A stretch of 64,000 nucleotides of DNA from Actinomadura_E scrupuli (GTDB taxonomy: Bacteria > Actinomycetota > Actinomycetes > Streptosporangiales > Streptosporangiaceae), in NCBI RefSeq assembly GCF_050971785.1, contig NZ_JBPCCU010000001.1:1054001-1118000 (forward strand). The letters are read 5' to 3'. Positions 1-8,333 of this stretch are shown here, one piece after another; the stretch's first letter is position 1; each line of letters starts with the position of its first letter. A model generated the notes under the pieces. The model was given only the letters and a program-made list of their open reading frames with translations, made no database searches and was not told the DNA's origin. The translations under genes were made by a program, and so were the position numbers.

Positions 1-246
1 GTCGACGAGCTGTCGCTGGGTCTCGCGCCGCTGGTGACCGCCGAGCTCGCCCGGCACCTCCGGGAGCTGAACGCCGAACGCGAGCTCGCGGTGCTGCTGA
101 TCGAGCAGAACGCCCGGCTCGCCCTCGACCTGTGCACCCGCGGTTACGTCATGGAGGCCGGCCGCATCCGGGCCCGGGGGAGCGCCGCCGAGCTGTCGGA
201 GAGCGCGGAGGTCATCGACGCCTACCTGGGAGGCCCGCCGAGATGA
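1..246 (+). CDS. Branched-chain amino acid-type ABC transporter ATPase, C-terminal part (LivF-like)
   Basis: The gene enters from the left edge, so only about 81 residues remain. They begin just at the Walker B/D-loop (DELSLGLAP, where LivF usually has DEPSLGLAP) and continue through the H-region, seen as LLIEQNARLAL, which matches the VEQN motif typical of LivF. The end is a short GG-P tail. The stop overlaps the start of the next permease gene (ATGA), so the ATPase and the two permeases are translationally coupled. The family energises uptake of branched-chain amino acids, amides, urea or aromatic acids, and the substrate cannot be told here. The substrate-binding protein is not in the window. 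Confidence 0.85.
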   Translation, partial: VDELSLGLAPLVTAELARHLRELNAERELAVLLIEQNARLALDLCTRGYVMEAGRIRARGSAAELSESAEVIDAYLGGPPR

Positions 247-1106
247 GCGCCTTCCTGCAGTACCTCATCTCCGGGCTGGCGGTCGGCTGCGGCTTCGCGC
301 TGCTGGCCAGCGGCCTGGTGACGATCCACCGGGTCACCCACGTGGTGAACTTCGCGCAGGGCATGTTCGCCGTCGTCGCCGGCCTGACCGCCGGGTCCCT
401 GCTGAGCGCCGGGCTCCCGCACGGGCTCGCCGAGCTCACCGCCGTGCTGGTCACCGCGGGCGTCGGCCTGCTGGTCGGGCTGCTGGCCATCGGCAAGCCG
501 GGGACCACCCCGCAGTCCGCGCTGATCGTCACGCTGGGCGTGGGATTCCTGGCCTACGCCGTCGAGATCCTGGTCTGGGGTGACAACCCGCGGTCCTTCC
601 CCGGCCTCCGCGGTGCCGTGGAGCTCGCCGGCGCCCACGTCCAGACGCAGTCGTTCCTCGTCATCGGCGTCACCGCGGTCGTGTTCGCGCTGCTCACCCT
701 CTTCTTCACCCGCACCTATCCCGGCAAGGCGCTCACCGCGTGCGCGTCCAACCCGTACGCGGCGCGGGCCATCGGCATCGGCGTCACCCGGATGGGCCTG
801 ATCGCGTTCGCGCTCGGCGGGGCGCTCGGCGGCACGGCCGGCGTGCTGCTCACCCCGCTGCTGCCCATCTCCTACAACAGCGACGTCCTGCTGATCACCA
901 ACGGGTTCGCCGCCGCGATCCTCGGCGGGCTCAACCGCCCCGGCCTCGCGCTGGCCGGGGCACTGACCCTGGGCGTCGCCGAGGCGATGGTCGCCGGCTA
1001 CTACGAGGCGTCGTACCAGACCGTGGTCGCGCTCACCCTGATGCTCGCGATCATGATCTGGCAGGCCTCGCGGCGCACCACGCTTCACGAGGAGGCCGCA
1101 CGATGA
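243..1106 (+). CDS. Branched-chain amino acid-type ABC permease (LivH family)
   Basis: A 287-residue integral membrane protein of the LivH family. Hydrophobic segments run along nearly the whole length, and the family core is visible as VNFAQGMFAVVAG near the N-terminus and FAAAILGGLNRPGLALAGALTLG near the C-terminus, where the coupling helix sits. The start chosen is ATG 243, inside the stop of the upstream ATPase gene. A longer reading in the same frame begins over the ATPase gene and is unlikely. The product forms the membrane channel with the LivM-like protein of the next gene. Its length is normal for the family. Confidence 0.9.
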   Translation: MSAFLQYLISGLAVGCGFALLASGLVTIHRVTHVVNFAQGMFAVVAGLTAGSLLSAGLPHGLAELTAVLVTAGVGLLVGLLAIGKPGTTPQSALIVTLGVGFLAYAVEILVWGDNPRSFPGLRGAVELAGAHVQTQSFLVIGVTAVVFALLTLFFTRTYPGKALTACASNPYAARAIGIGVTRMGLIAFALGGALGGTAGVLLTPLLPISYNSDVLLITNGFAAAILGGLNRPGLALAGALTLGVAEAMVAGYYEASYQTVVALTLMLAIMIWQASRRTTLHEEAAR

Positions 1107-2050
1107 CGATGTCCGTGCTCGTCCTGCTGCTGCTGTCGGCGATGGTCGTCACCGGGCTGTCGATGCTCATGGGCTACGCCGGCCAGGTCTCGCTCGGCCA
1201 GGCGTCGTTCTACCTGATCGGCGGCTACACGGCGGCCCTGCTCGCCACCCATGGACAGCCCACCTGGCTGGCCCTGCTGGCGGCCCCGCCGGCCGCGGCG
1301 CTGGCGGCCGCCCTGCTCGGCATTCCGCTGCTGCGGCTGAGGGGGCATCAGCTCGCCTTCGCCACCCTGGCCGTGCAGCTGATCCTGCTGAACCTCGTCG
1401 GCCAGCAGGAGTGGACGGGCGGGGACATCGGCCTGCAGGGCGTGCCGCTGCTCCGGATCGGCGGATACGAGTTCTCCGGCGACCGCGCCTACGCACTCCT
1501 CGCGCTGGCCGCGCTCGCCCTGGTCGTGCTGATCACCAGGAACGTCGTGGCGTCACGTCCCGGCCGGGCGCTGCGCGCGCTGGCCACCAGCGAGGTCGCC
1601 GCCGCCTCCTCCGGCGTGCCGGTGGCGACCTACAAGCTGGCGGTCTTCAGCCTGTCCGCGGGCTTCGCCGGGCTGGCCGGCGGGATCTACGCCTTCTACA
1701 TCGGCTACGTCTCACCCGGCTCGTTCCCCGTGTTGATGTCCTTCGAGTACGTGGTGATGGCCGTGGTCGGCGGTGCCGGCACGATCTGGGGCGCGCTGGT
1801 CGGCGCCACCGTCATCACGCTCCTGCTCCAGGTGCTGAACGACATCGGCACCCAGGAGGGAATGCCCGCCGCCGCCCCCACCGTCCTGTCGTACGCGGTG
1901 TACGGGGCGCTGCTGATCCTGATCGTGCTCTTCCTCCCGCGCGGCCTGGTGCCCAGCGTCACCACGTGGTGGGAGCGCCGCCGCACCGCCCGGCAGGACT
2001 CTCGCCCCGACGTCCCCGCGGAATCCGATCTGGCCCGAACCTCCCCCTGA
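1103..2050 (+). CDS. Branched-chain amino acid-type ABC permease (LivM family)
   Basis: A 315-residue LivM-type permease. It has about eight to nine hydrophobic segments, the N-terminal GYAGQVSLGQASFY signature of LivM proteins, and the C-terminal MAVVGGAGTIWGALVGA segment followed by a short charged tail (ERRRTARQDS). The start ATG 1103 overlaps the stop of the LivH-like gene (ATGA). It should pair with the preceding permease and ATPase in one importer. The next gene in the same direction follows after 35 bases with its own Shine-Dalgarno-like GGAAGGA, so the hydrolase is probably part of the same transcript. Confidence 0.9.
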   Translation: MTMSVLVLLLLSAMVVTGLSMLMGYAGQVSLGQASFYLIGGYTAALLATHGQPTWLALLAAPPAAALAAALLGIPLLRLRGHQLAFATLAVQLILLNLVGQQEWTGGDIGLQGVPLLRIGGYEFSGDRAYALLALAALALVVLITRNVVASRPGRALRALATSEVAAASSGVPVATYKLAVFSLSAGFAGLAGGIYAFYIGYVSPGSFPVLMSFEYVVMAVVGGAGTIWGALVGATVITLLLQVLNDIGTQEGMPAAAPTVLSYAVYGALLILIVLFLPRGLVPSVTTWWERRRTARQDSRPDVPAESDLARTSP

Positions 2051-2085
2051 CCCCGGCCGCGCCTCAACCGGAAGGACCCACCCCC

Positions 2086-3468
2086 ATGTCCTCTCGCCGC
2101 AGCGTCCTCGCCCTGCTCGCCGCCGCCGCGCTCAGCCCGATCCTCGGTCCGGTCGGGCCCGCGCTCGCCGGCGGCGAGCCCGTACACCTGGAAGGCACGC
2201 TGCCCGACGGCGCGACCTACCTCATCGAGAAGCCCGCCACGTGGAACGGCACCGTGCTGCTGTTCAGTCACGGCTACACCATGCTCGGCCTGCCGAACCC
2301 CGCCCGCAACGCACCGGGGACCGTCGAGCACGACCGGCTGCTGGCCCGCGGCTACGCGCTGATCGGCTCGTCCTACGCCCGCAACGGCTGGGCGGCGCAG
2401 GAGGCGGTCCCCGACCAGCTCGCCACCCTCGACACCTTCGAGCGGCGGTTCGGCCGGGCCCGCCGGACCATCGCCTGGGGCCAGTCCTACGGCGGCCTGG
2501 TCACCGGTGCGCTGGCCGAGCGTCATCCGGCGCGGTTCGACGGCGCACTCCCGCTCTGCGGGCTGATGGCGGGCGGCAACGCCAACTGGAACTCCACCCT
2601 GGACGCCACGTTCGCCGCCAAGACGCTGCTGGCGCCCGGCGCCGACGTGCCGTTGGTACGGATCGGCGGCCAGTCGGCCGCGTTCGCGGGCATGCAGACC
2701 ATGCAGGCCGCGATCGACCGGGCACAGCAGAGCCCGGCGGGACGCGCCCGGATCGCGCTCGCCGCCGCCCTGCACGACATGCCCGGCTGGTCGGACCCGT
2801 CCGTCCCGGAACCCGGGCCGGAGGACTGGGCGGCCCAGCAGCTCGACCAGTACCAGAACCTGCGCGGCACGATGCTGCCCGCGCTGCCCTGGCGGCAGGA
2901 GGCGGAGACCCGCGCCGGCGGCAACATGTCCTGGAACACCGGCATCGACTACCGCCGGCAGCTCGCCGCGTCGGTGGACCGCGACGAGGTCGAGGCCCTG
3001 TACCGGACGGCGGGCCTCGATCTCCAGGCCGACCTGAAGACGCTGAACTCCGCGCCGCGGATCTCCGCCGACCGCCCCGCCGCGGAGTACATGCGGCGCA
3101 ACGTCGCCTTCGGCGGCAGGCTGCGCATCCCGCTGCTCACCGTGCACACCACGGGCGACGGGCTCGTGCCGGTTCAGCACGAACGGGCGTACGGCGACGT
3201 CGCGCGGGTGTCCGGATCAGCGGGCCTGCTGCGGCAGACCTACGTCCACGCCGCGGGCCACTGCCTGTTCACACCCGCCGAGACCCTGGCGGCCCTGGGG
3301 TCCCTGGAGCAGCGGATCGCCACCGGCCGCTGGGGCGACGCCGCGACTCCCCGGGTGATGAACGACCGGGCGGCGGCGACCGGGCTGGGCGCCGGGCGCT
3401 TCGTCGCCTACCGGCCGGCGCCGTACCTCCGTCCCTTCGCCGTGTGGTCCCCGGTACCGAAGAGCTGA
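2086..3468 (+). CDS. Secreted alpha/beta-hydrolase
   Basis: 460 residues. An arginine pair, a hydrophobic stretch (LALLAAAALSPIL) and an alanine-rich end near residue 28 make an export signal. The mature part has an alpha/beta-hydrolase layout: oxyanion region FSHGY near residue 60, nucleophile elbow GQSYGG with Ser134, a probable acid Asp358 in TTGDGLVP, and a catalytic His in HAAGH (388/392). The substrate is unknown. It lies 35 bases after the permease gene and 11 bases before the SDR gene, which suggests that an external ester or amide is cut and the product imported and oxidised. That pathway is inference. An annotation as a general alpha/beta-hydrolase is safe; a specific esterase name is not. 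Confidence 0.8.
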   Translation: MSSRRSVLALLAAAALSPILGPVGPALAGGEPVHLEGTLPDGATYLIEKPATWNGTVLLFSHGYTMLGLPNPARNAPGTVEHDRLLARGYALIGSSYARNGWAAQEAVPDQLATLDTFERRFGRARRTIAWGQSYGGLVTGALAERHPARFDGALPLCGLMAGGNANWNSTLDATFAAKTLLAPGADVPLVRIGGQSAAFAGMQTMQAAIDRAQQSPAGRARIALAAALHDMPGWSDPSVPEPGPEDWAAQQLDQYQNLRGTMLPALPWRQEAETRAGGNMSWNTGIDYRRQLAASVDRDEVEALYRTAGLDLQADLKTLNSAPRISADRPAAEYMRRNVAFGGRLRIPLLTVHTTGDGLVPVQHERAYGDVARVSGSAGLLRQTYVHAAGHCLFTPAETLAALGSLEQRIATGRWGDAATPRVMNDRAAATGLGAGRFVAYRPAPYLRPFAVWSPVPKS

Positions 3469-3479
3469 AAGGAACTCCC

Positions 3480-4397
3480 GTGAACGACATCGATCTGAGC
3501 GGCCAGGTGGCCGTGGTGACGGGCAGCGGACGGGGCCTCGGCCTCGCCTACGCCACCGCGCTGGCTCGCGCGGGGGCCTCCGTCGTGGTCAACGACGTCG
3601 ACGAGCAGGTGGCGGAGCAGGCCGTCACGACCATCGCCGAGGCGGGCGGCAAGGCCGTCGCGGAGGTCGTGGCCGTCGGCGACGCCGCGGCGGCCGACCG
3701 GCTCGTCGGCCGCGCGGTGCAGGCCTTCGGCAGGCTGGACGTGATGGTCACCAACGCGGGGGTGCTCCGCGACAAAGTGCTGTGGAAGATGGCCGACGAG
3801 GACTTCGACACGGTGATCGGCGTGCATCTGCGCGGCACCTTCACCTGCGCCAGGGCCGCCGCCGTACGGATGCGCGAACAGGGCGACGGCGGGTCGCTCA
3901 TCCTGGTCGGTTCCCCCGCCGGGCAGCGCGGCAACTTCGGCCAGACCAACTACTCCGCCGCGAAGGCGGGCATCGCCGCCCTGGCCCGCACCTGGTCGAT
4001 GGAGCTGGCCAGGTCCCGGATCACGGTGAACGCGATCATCCCCGTGGCCGCCACGGCGATGACCGAGACCATCCCCGCGTTCGCCCCGTACATCCAGGCG
4101 CAGCGCGAGGGACGGCCGCTGCCGGACTTCCTGCGCATGGGCGAGGGCTTCGGCGTCCCCGAGGACTGCGCGCCGCTCGTGCCGTTCCTCGCCTCGGCCG
4201 CCGCGCGCGACGTCACCGGCCAGTGCATCGGTATCGGCGGGGACAAGCTGGCGCTCTGGTCCCACCCGCAGGAGGTCTCGGTGGCGTACGCCGTCGGCGG
4301 CTGGACCCCGGAGACGATCGCCACGGCCTGGCCCACCACGCTCGGCCGTGAGCCCCAGACCGTGGGCATTCCCGCTCCCGTGATCCCGGAGACCTGA
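3480..4397 (+). CDS. SDR-family dehydrogenase (3-hydroxyacyl-CoA dehydrogenase-like)
   Basis: 305 residues, started at GTG 3480, which follows AAAGGAA at good spacing. It has the SDR cofactor motif TGSGRGLG, the NAG motif (VTNAGV), and the catalytic Ser-Tyr-Lys set in VGSPAG and NYSAAKAG. The phrase VVNDVD after beta-2, with an acidic residue, favours NAD(H). The longer C-terminal tail (PQEVSVAYAVGGW) resembles the dehydrogenase part of multifunctional beta-oxidation proteins. The next gene encodes a MaoC hydratase, and this pair often carries out hydration and dehydrogenation of acyl-CoA side chains. The substrate is not identifiable from sequence. Confidence 0.82.
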   Translation: MNDIDLSGQVAVVTGSGRGLGLAYATALARAGASVVVNDVDEQVAEQAVTTIAEAGGKAVAEVVAVGDAAAADRLVGRAVQAFGRLDVMVTNAGVLRDKVLWKMADEDFDTVIGVHLRGTFTCARAAAVRMREQGDGGSLILVGSPAGQRGNFGQTNYSAAKAGIAALARTWSMELARSRITVNAIIPVAATAMTETIPAFAPYIQAQREGRPLPDFLRMGEGFGVPEDCAPLVPFLASAAARDVTGQCIGIGGDKLALWSHPQEVSVAYAVGGWTPETIATAWPTTLGREPQTVGIPAPVIPET

Positions 4398-4424
4398 CGG
4401 GCCGACCCCTCTGAAGGAGTTCTG

Positions 4425-4880
4425 ATGACCATCAACGCGCACGTCGACGACCTCGCCGGGCTGAGCGGCAGGGAACTGGGCCCCGGCGAGTGGCTGGAGA
4501 TCTCCCAGAGCCGCATCGACGCCTTCGCCGGCGCCACCGACGACCACCAGTGGATCCACGTGGACCCGGCCCGGGCGGAGAACGGCCCCTTCGGTACCCC
4601 CATCGCGCACGGCCACCTGACGCTGGCGCTGTTCATCCCCATGTTCACCGAGCTCCTGGACGTCGAGGGCGTGACGACCAAGGTGAACTACGGCCTCAAC
4701 AAGGTCCGCTTCCCGGCCCCCGTCCCGGTCGGGTCCCGCATCCGGCTCGCCGCCCGGCTCGCCGGCGTGGAGGAGGTCGCCGGTGACGGCGTGCAGATCA
4801 CCGTGGACGGCACGATCGAGATCGAAGGCGGGCCCAAGCCCGCCTGCGTGCTGCAGAGCGTCTCCCGGTTCTACCGCTGA
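4425..4880 (+). CDS. MaoC-family (R)-specific enoyl-CoA hydratase
   Basis: A 151-residue single hot-dog domain. The hydratase-2 signature is clear: an Asp in DDHQWIHVDP, the catalytic His four residues on, and GTPIAHGHLTLAL. Start ATG 4425 is preceded by AAGGAG. It follows the SDR gene by 27 bases and ends the forward operon that begins with the ABC transporter. The expected reaction is reversible hydration of an enoyl-CoA to the R-hydroxyacyl-CoA, which the SDR would then oxidise. The identity of the acyl group (fatty, steroid side chain or aromatic-derived) is open. Confidence 0.85.
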   Translation: MTINAHVDDLAGLSGRELGPGEWLEISQSRIDAFAGATDDHQWIHVDPARAENGPFGTPIAHGHLTLALFIPMFTELLDVEGVTTKVNYGLNKVRFPAPVPVGSRIRLAARLAGVEEVAGDGVQITVDGTIEIEGGPKPACVLQSVSRFYR

Positions 4881-4886
4881 GCGCGG

Positions 4887-5693
4887 TCACGGCACCCGGC
4901 TGAGATTCTCGGGGCCGACGGGCACGGGCATCAGGCCGTCGCCCTCCGGGGTGGGGCCGTACCTGGCGTCGCGCGGGCCGTTGAAGATGTCGCGCGGCAG
5001 GGGTACGGCCTCGGGGCTGAGCGTCTCGAACACGTCGAGGACGACGTAGTCGCCGTCCGGCGCCGCGTGGTCGTACCTGCGGATCGCGGTGAGCATCTGC
5101 GCGGCGGAGGAGTAGGCGTGGCTGTTGGCCGAGATCCACGCGTCCACCCAGTCCTGCGCGTACGTGCGCAGACGCAGCACCGCGACCGCGCTGACGGAGG
5201 GATACCTCGCCGTCATCCGGCCCTTCTCGCCGGCGACCCACGCCGGCTCCCCGGCGGCGGGCCGGGCGTCCTCGGGGTCGCCGTACATGGCGGCGACGAC
5301 CAGGGACGGCTCCAGCGGGATCGGCTTGTCCATCGGGTCGGCGAGCACGAGGACGAGCGGCCCGTCCTTGTCCTTCCACCGCCGCAGCCCGGCCGACGCG
5401 GCGGCGCTGATCTGCTCGCGGATCGGCTGGAGGGTCTCGGTCAGATCGCGGGCCACCGGCTCGCCCACGAGGATCTCCTCGGCTCCGATCTCCGGGACGG
5501 CGATGTCCTCGAACCGCCCGTCGGCGGTGAACGCCGTCACCTCGCACAGCACCGGTCGATCGCCCGCCTGCACCAGACGGCCCGCGCGCCTCGCGCCACC
5601 CGGATCCGGTTTCTCCTGGAACGTGTAGCCGCGATCGTCCAAGTACCGGTTGAACCACTGCTCGGCGACTTCGCCGAGATCGTTCTTGTCCAT
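4887..5693 (-). CDS. Hypothetical protein, possibly with a restriction-endonuclease-like N-terminal fold
   Basis: 268 residues, convergent with the MaoC gene, with only six bases between them. I do not recognise the family with certainty. The N-terminus (EVAEQWFNRYLDDRGY, then EKPDP, then PVLCEVTAF) has the helix, Asp and E-x-x spacing of a PD-(D/E)XK fold, but the Lys of the usual E-x-K is replaced by Thr, so catalysis is doubtful. The middle part is rich in aromatic residues (WVDAWISANSHAY). There is no signal peptide or membrane segment. It could be a soluble nuclease relative or an unrelated actinobacterial protein. Confidence 0.6.
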   Translation of the reverse strand: MDKNDLGEVAEQWFNRYLDDRGYTFQEKPDPGGARRAGRLVQAGDRPVLCEVTAFTADGRFEDIAVPEIGAEEILVGEPVARDLTETLQPIREQISAAASAGLRRWKDKDGPLVLVLADPMDKPIPLEPSLVVAAMYGDPEDARPAAGEPAWVAGEKGRMTARYPSVSAVAVLRLRTYAQDWVDAWISANSHAYSSAAQMLTAIRRYDHAAPDGDYVVLDVFETLSPEAVPLPRDIFNGPRDARYGPTPEGDGLMPVPVGPENLSRVP

Positions 5694-5845
5694 GCCTGAT
5701 TGTCGCGCGACATCGAGGGTACCCGGGCGACATTTCGTCCAGCCGTATCACGATCTACTACGCACGCTTCCGCACCGGCGGCACGGCGTGGGTCTCTCTT
5801 TTACATGCCTTGCCGCGTATATGCTTCGTATGGCATGTTGTAGAG

Positions 5846-6160
5846 GTGCCCGACACGATCTGGTCCGTTCTGATCGATCCGAACCGCCGGGCGCTGCTCG
5901 AGTTGCTGCGCGAGCGGCCCCGTACGGTCGGCGAGCTGGTCGATGAGCTCCGCCTGACCCAGCCGACCACGTCCAAGCACCTGCGCGTGCTGCGGGACGC
6001 GGGCTTCGTGCACGTCGTCCGGGACGCGCAACGGCGCATCTACGCGCTCGACCCCACGCCGCTGACGGAGCTCGACGCGTGGCTCGCGCCCTACCGGCGG
6101 CTGTGGAACGACCGGCTCGACGCCCTCGGGCACCACCTCGACACGACGAAGGAGATCTGA
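5846..6160 (+). CDS. ArsR-family transcriptional regulator
   Basis: A 104-residue winged-helix protein. The N-terminal DPNRRALLELLRERPRTVGEL and the recognition helix region TQPTTSKHLRVLRDAGFV are typical of the ArsR group that controls AHSA1-domain genes. No metal-binding Cys/His set is visible, so it probably does not sense a metal. I chose GTG 5846, because the longer TTG start at 5810 adds an unconserved Cys/Trp-rich leader. The reading frame ends inside the ATG of the next gene (TGATG), so the two are co-translated. It may repress its own operon. A TATGCT hexamer at 5820-5825 could be the -10 box. Confidence 0.85.
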   Translation: MPDTIWSVLIDPNRRALLELLRERPRTVGELVDELRLTQPTTSKHLRVLRDAGFVHVVRDAQRRIYALDPTPLTELDAWLAPYRRLWNDRLDALGHHLDTTKEI

Positions 6161-6702
6161 TGGACCGCGGAACCTTTGTTCGTCACGAAGGCCGCCCGGC
6201 CGTGCGCTTCCAGCGCACCTACGACCACCCGATCGAGCGCGTCTGGGACGCCGTCGCCCGGCCCGAGGAGCTGGCGCACTGGTTCCCCTCGGCCGTCGAG
6301 ATCGAGCCGCGCGCCGGGGGGACGATCGCCTTCTCCGGCGATCCGAACGTCGGCCCGACGACCGGCACGGTCCTGGTCTACGAGCCGCCCCGGCGCCTCG
6401 CCTTCACCTGGTCGGGTGAGGAACTGCACCTGGACCTCGAACCGGTCGATGCCCGGCGCTGCCGGCTCACCCTCGTCAACGTGCTCCAGGCACCTGACGC
6501 CGCGGCCCGCAACGCCGCCGGCTGGAGCGTCTGCCTCGCCGAGCTCGGCAAACACCTGGCAGGTGAGCGGGCGGACGGCCCGCACAGCCCCACCGCCGAG
6601 CCGTGGCAGGCGCACTTCGACGCCTACGTCGCCGCGGGCATGCCCTCAGGCGCACCTGTCCCGGGAGTGCCGTCGGATGCCGACGCCCGGCCGTCGAGGT
6701 AG
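6160..6702 (+). CDS. SRPBCC / AHSA1-domain protein
   Basis: 180 residues with the AHSA1/START-like beginning TYDHPIERVWDAVARPEELAHWF and the GGTIAFSG, PPRRLAFTW strands of the family. The domain forms a hydrophobic pocket and is common in small stress or detoxification operons behind an ArsR repressor, as here. The start ATG 6160 shares bases with the regulator stop. The last 40 residues are Pro/Ala-rich and probably disordered. The ligand is unknown. The gene converges on the response-regulator gene, with 15 bases between the two stops. Confidence 0.83.
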   Translation: MDRGTFVRHEGRPAVRFQRTYDHPIERVWDAVARPEELAHWFPSAVEIEPRAGGTIAFSGDPNVGPTTGTVLVYEPPRRLAFTWSGEELHLDLEPVDARRCRLTLVNVLQAPDAAARNAAGWSVCLAELGKHLAGERADGPHSPTAEPWQAHFDAYVAAGMPSGAPVPGVPSDADARPSR

Positions 6703-6717
6703 CGCCGCACCGGCAGG

Positions 6718-7368
6718 TCAGTCGCCGGGAGTGATGAGACCCGTCTCGTAGGCGAGGACGACCGCCTGGGCCCGGTCGCGCAGGTTCAGCTTCGCGAAGA
6801 TCCGGGCCAGGTGGGTCTTCACCGTGGCCTCGCTGAGGTGCAGGCCGGCGGCCAGTTCGGTGTTGGACAGGCCCCGGCCCAAGAGCCGCAGGACCTCCAG
6901 CTCGCGCGGGGTCAGCGCGGACAGGTCACGGTGGATCTCGGGGACCCGGTCGGCGCGGGCGAAGCGCTCGATGAGCCTGCGGGTGATCGACGGGGCGAGG
7001 AGGGCGTCGCCGGTGCTGACGAGCCGGACGGAGGCCACGAGGTGCTCGGGGGTGACGTCCTTGAGCAGGAAACCGCTGGCCCCGGCGGCGAGCGCGGCGT
7101 AGACGTACCTGTCCAGATCGAAGGTCGTCAGCATGAGCACCCTGCAGGCGGGGTCGTGCTCGAGGATTCTGCGGGCGGCCTCCAGCCCGTCCATCTCGGG
7201 CATCCGGATGTCCATCAGGACGACGTCGGGCCGCAGCCGCCGGACCAGGGTCACGGCCTCGGCGCCGTCGGAGGCCTCACCGGCGACCTCGATGCCGCCC
7301 TTGGTGAGGATCATCCGGAATCCGGTGCGGATCAGGGTCTGGTCGTCGACGATCACGACTCGGGTCAT
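6718..7368 (-). CDS. NarL/LuxR-family response regulator
   Basis: 216 residues. The receiver domain has the acidic pair D8-D9, phosphoacceptor Asp53 in LMDIRMP, and Lys103 in FLLKD. The C-terminal LuxR-type HTH reads LTPRELEVLRLLGRGLSNTELA...SEATVKTHLARIFAKL. The start ATG 7368 overlaps the stop of the histidine kinase gene, so the pair is one operon and one signalling system. It lies divergent to an ABC exporter, which is the likely target. This arrangement is common for antibiotic or lipid stress sensing in Gram-positive bacteria. The signal is not known. Confidence 0.9.
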   Translation of the reverse strand: MTRVVIVDDQTLIRTGFRMILTKGGIEVAGEASDGAEAVTLVRRLRPDVVLMDIRMPEMDGLEAARRILEHDPACRVLMLTTFDLDRYVYAALAAGASGFLLKDVTPEHLVASVRLVSTGDALLAPSITRRLIERFARADRVPEIHRDLSALTPRELEVLRLLGRGLSNTELAAGLHLSEATVKTHLARIFAKLNLRDRAQAVVLAYETGLITPGD

Positions 7369-8195
7369 GGGCGGTCCAGGGGAATCCGGGCCCGGACGCG
7401 GTAGCCGCCGCCGAACCGGCGCCGGGCGTCGAGGTCCCCGCCGTACAGCGCCACTCGTTCGCGCAGGCCGATCAGGCCGCGCCCCTCGCCTTGCTTCGCG
7501 GGAGCGTTCGAGCCGGTGTTGAGCACCTCCAGGCGAAGATTGCGGGTGCCGTAGGCGATGATGACCTCGGCGCGGGAGCCCGGCGCGTGCTTGAGGGCGT
7601 TGGTGAGCGCCTCCTGTACGACGCGGTAGGCGGTGACGTCGATCCCGGTCGGCAGCGGCCTGGGCTTTCCGTTGATCGTGACCTCGATGGGGAGGCCGGC
7701 GAAGGCGACCCGGTCGACCAGCGTGCCGAGGCGCGACAGGCCGGGCTGGGGGGCCAGCGCGTCCGTGCCCTCCTGATCCGGAGCGAGCACCCCCAGCAGG
7801 TGCCTGAGCTCCGTCATCGCGTCCCTGCCGGTCTTCTCCACGGCGGCCAGCGCGTCGGTGGTCTCGCCTTCTTCGAGAGCGTGGCGTGCCGCCCCGGCCT
7901 GGACGACCATCACGCTCACACTGTGGCTCACGATGTCGTGGAGTTCCCGCGCGACCCTGGCTCGTTCGCCCTCGACCGCGAGCCGGGCGGCGCTCTCGCG
8001 CTCCTTCTCCAGCAGCCACGTCCGCTCGCCGAGCTCCCGGATCCTCATGCGGCGCATCCTGGCGGCGAGATACAGGGGGGTGAGCGCGGCGGCGGCGATC
8101 CACGGGACGCTCCAGCCCGGCAGCGGGAGTGTGGTGCCCGCGGCGGCGTAGGAGGAGACCGCGATCGCCACGAGGCAGGCCAGGCGTACCAGCAT
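7365..8195 (-). CDS. Sensor histidine kinase, HisKA_3 type
   Basis: 276 residues. Two short membrane helices (about 5-20 and 30-45) come with almost no extracellular loop. They are followed by a linker helix, the HisKA_3 phosphoacceptor His86 in RVARELHDIVSHSVSVMVVQAG, and an HATPase domain with the N-box QEALTNALKHA and the G-box GRGLIGLRERVALYGG. I started it at ATG 8195. Longer in-frame readings run back over the divergent ABC gene and are not credible. A kinase with two membrane segments and no large sensor domain is typical of intramembrane-sensing systems paired with ABC exporters. It works with the response regulator encoded just downstream. Confidence 0.88.
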   Translation of the reverse strand: MLVRLACLVAIAVSSYAAAGTTLPLPGWSVPWIAAAALTPLYLAARMRRMRIRELGERTWLLEKERESAARLAVEGERARVARELHDIVSHSVSVMVVQAGAARHALEEGETTDALAAVEKTGRDAMTELRHLLGVLAPDQEGTDALAPQPGLSRLGTLVDRVAFAGLPIEVTINGKPRPLPTGIDVTAYRVVQEALTNALKHAPGSRAEVIIAYGTRNLRLEVLNTGSNAPAKQGEGRGLIGLRERVALYGGDLDARRRFGGGYRVRARIPLDRP

Positions 8196-8333
8196 CCCCC
8201 CATCGTGGTGGCCTTCGGGCGGGTGTGCATCATCCGGGCGGGCGAAAACCGTACATCGCCCGGATGACACCGGCGCGGAGTTGCATCCGGAGCCCGATGG
8301 CCCGCCCGCCGGTGGCGGCTCTAACGTCGCGGC

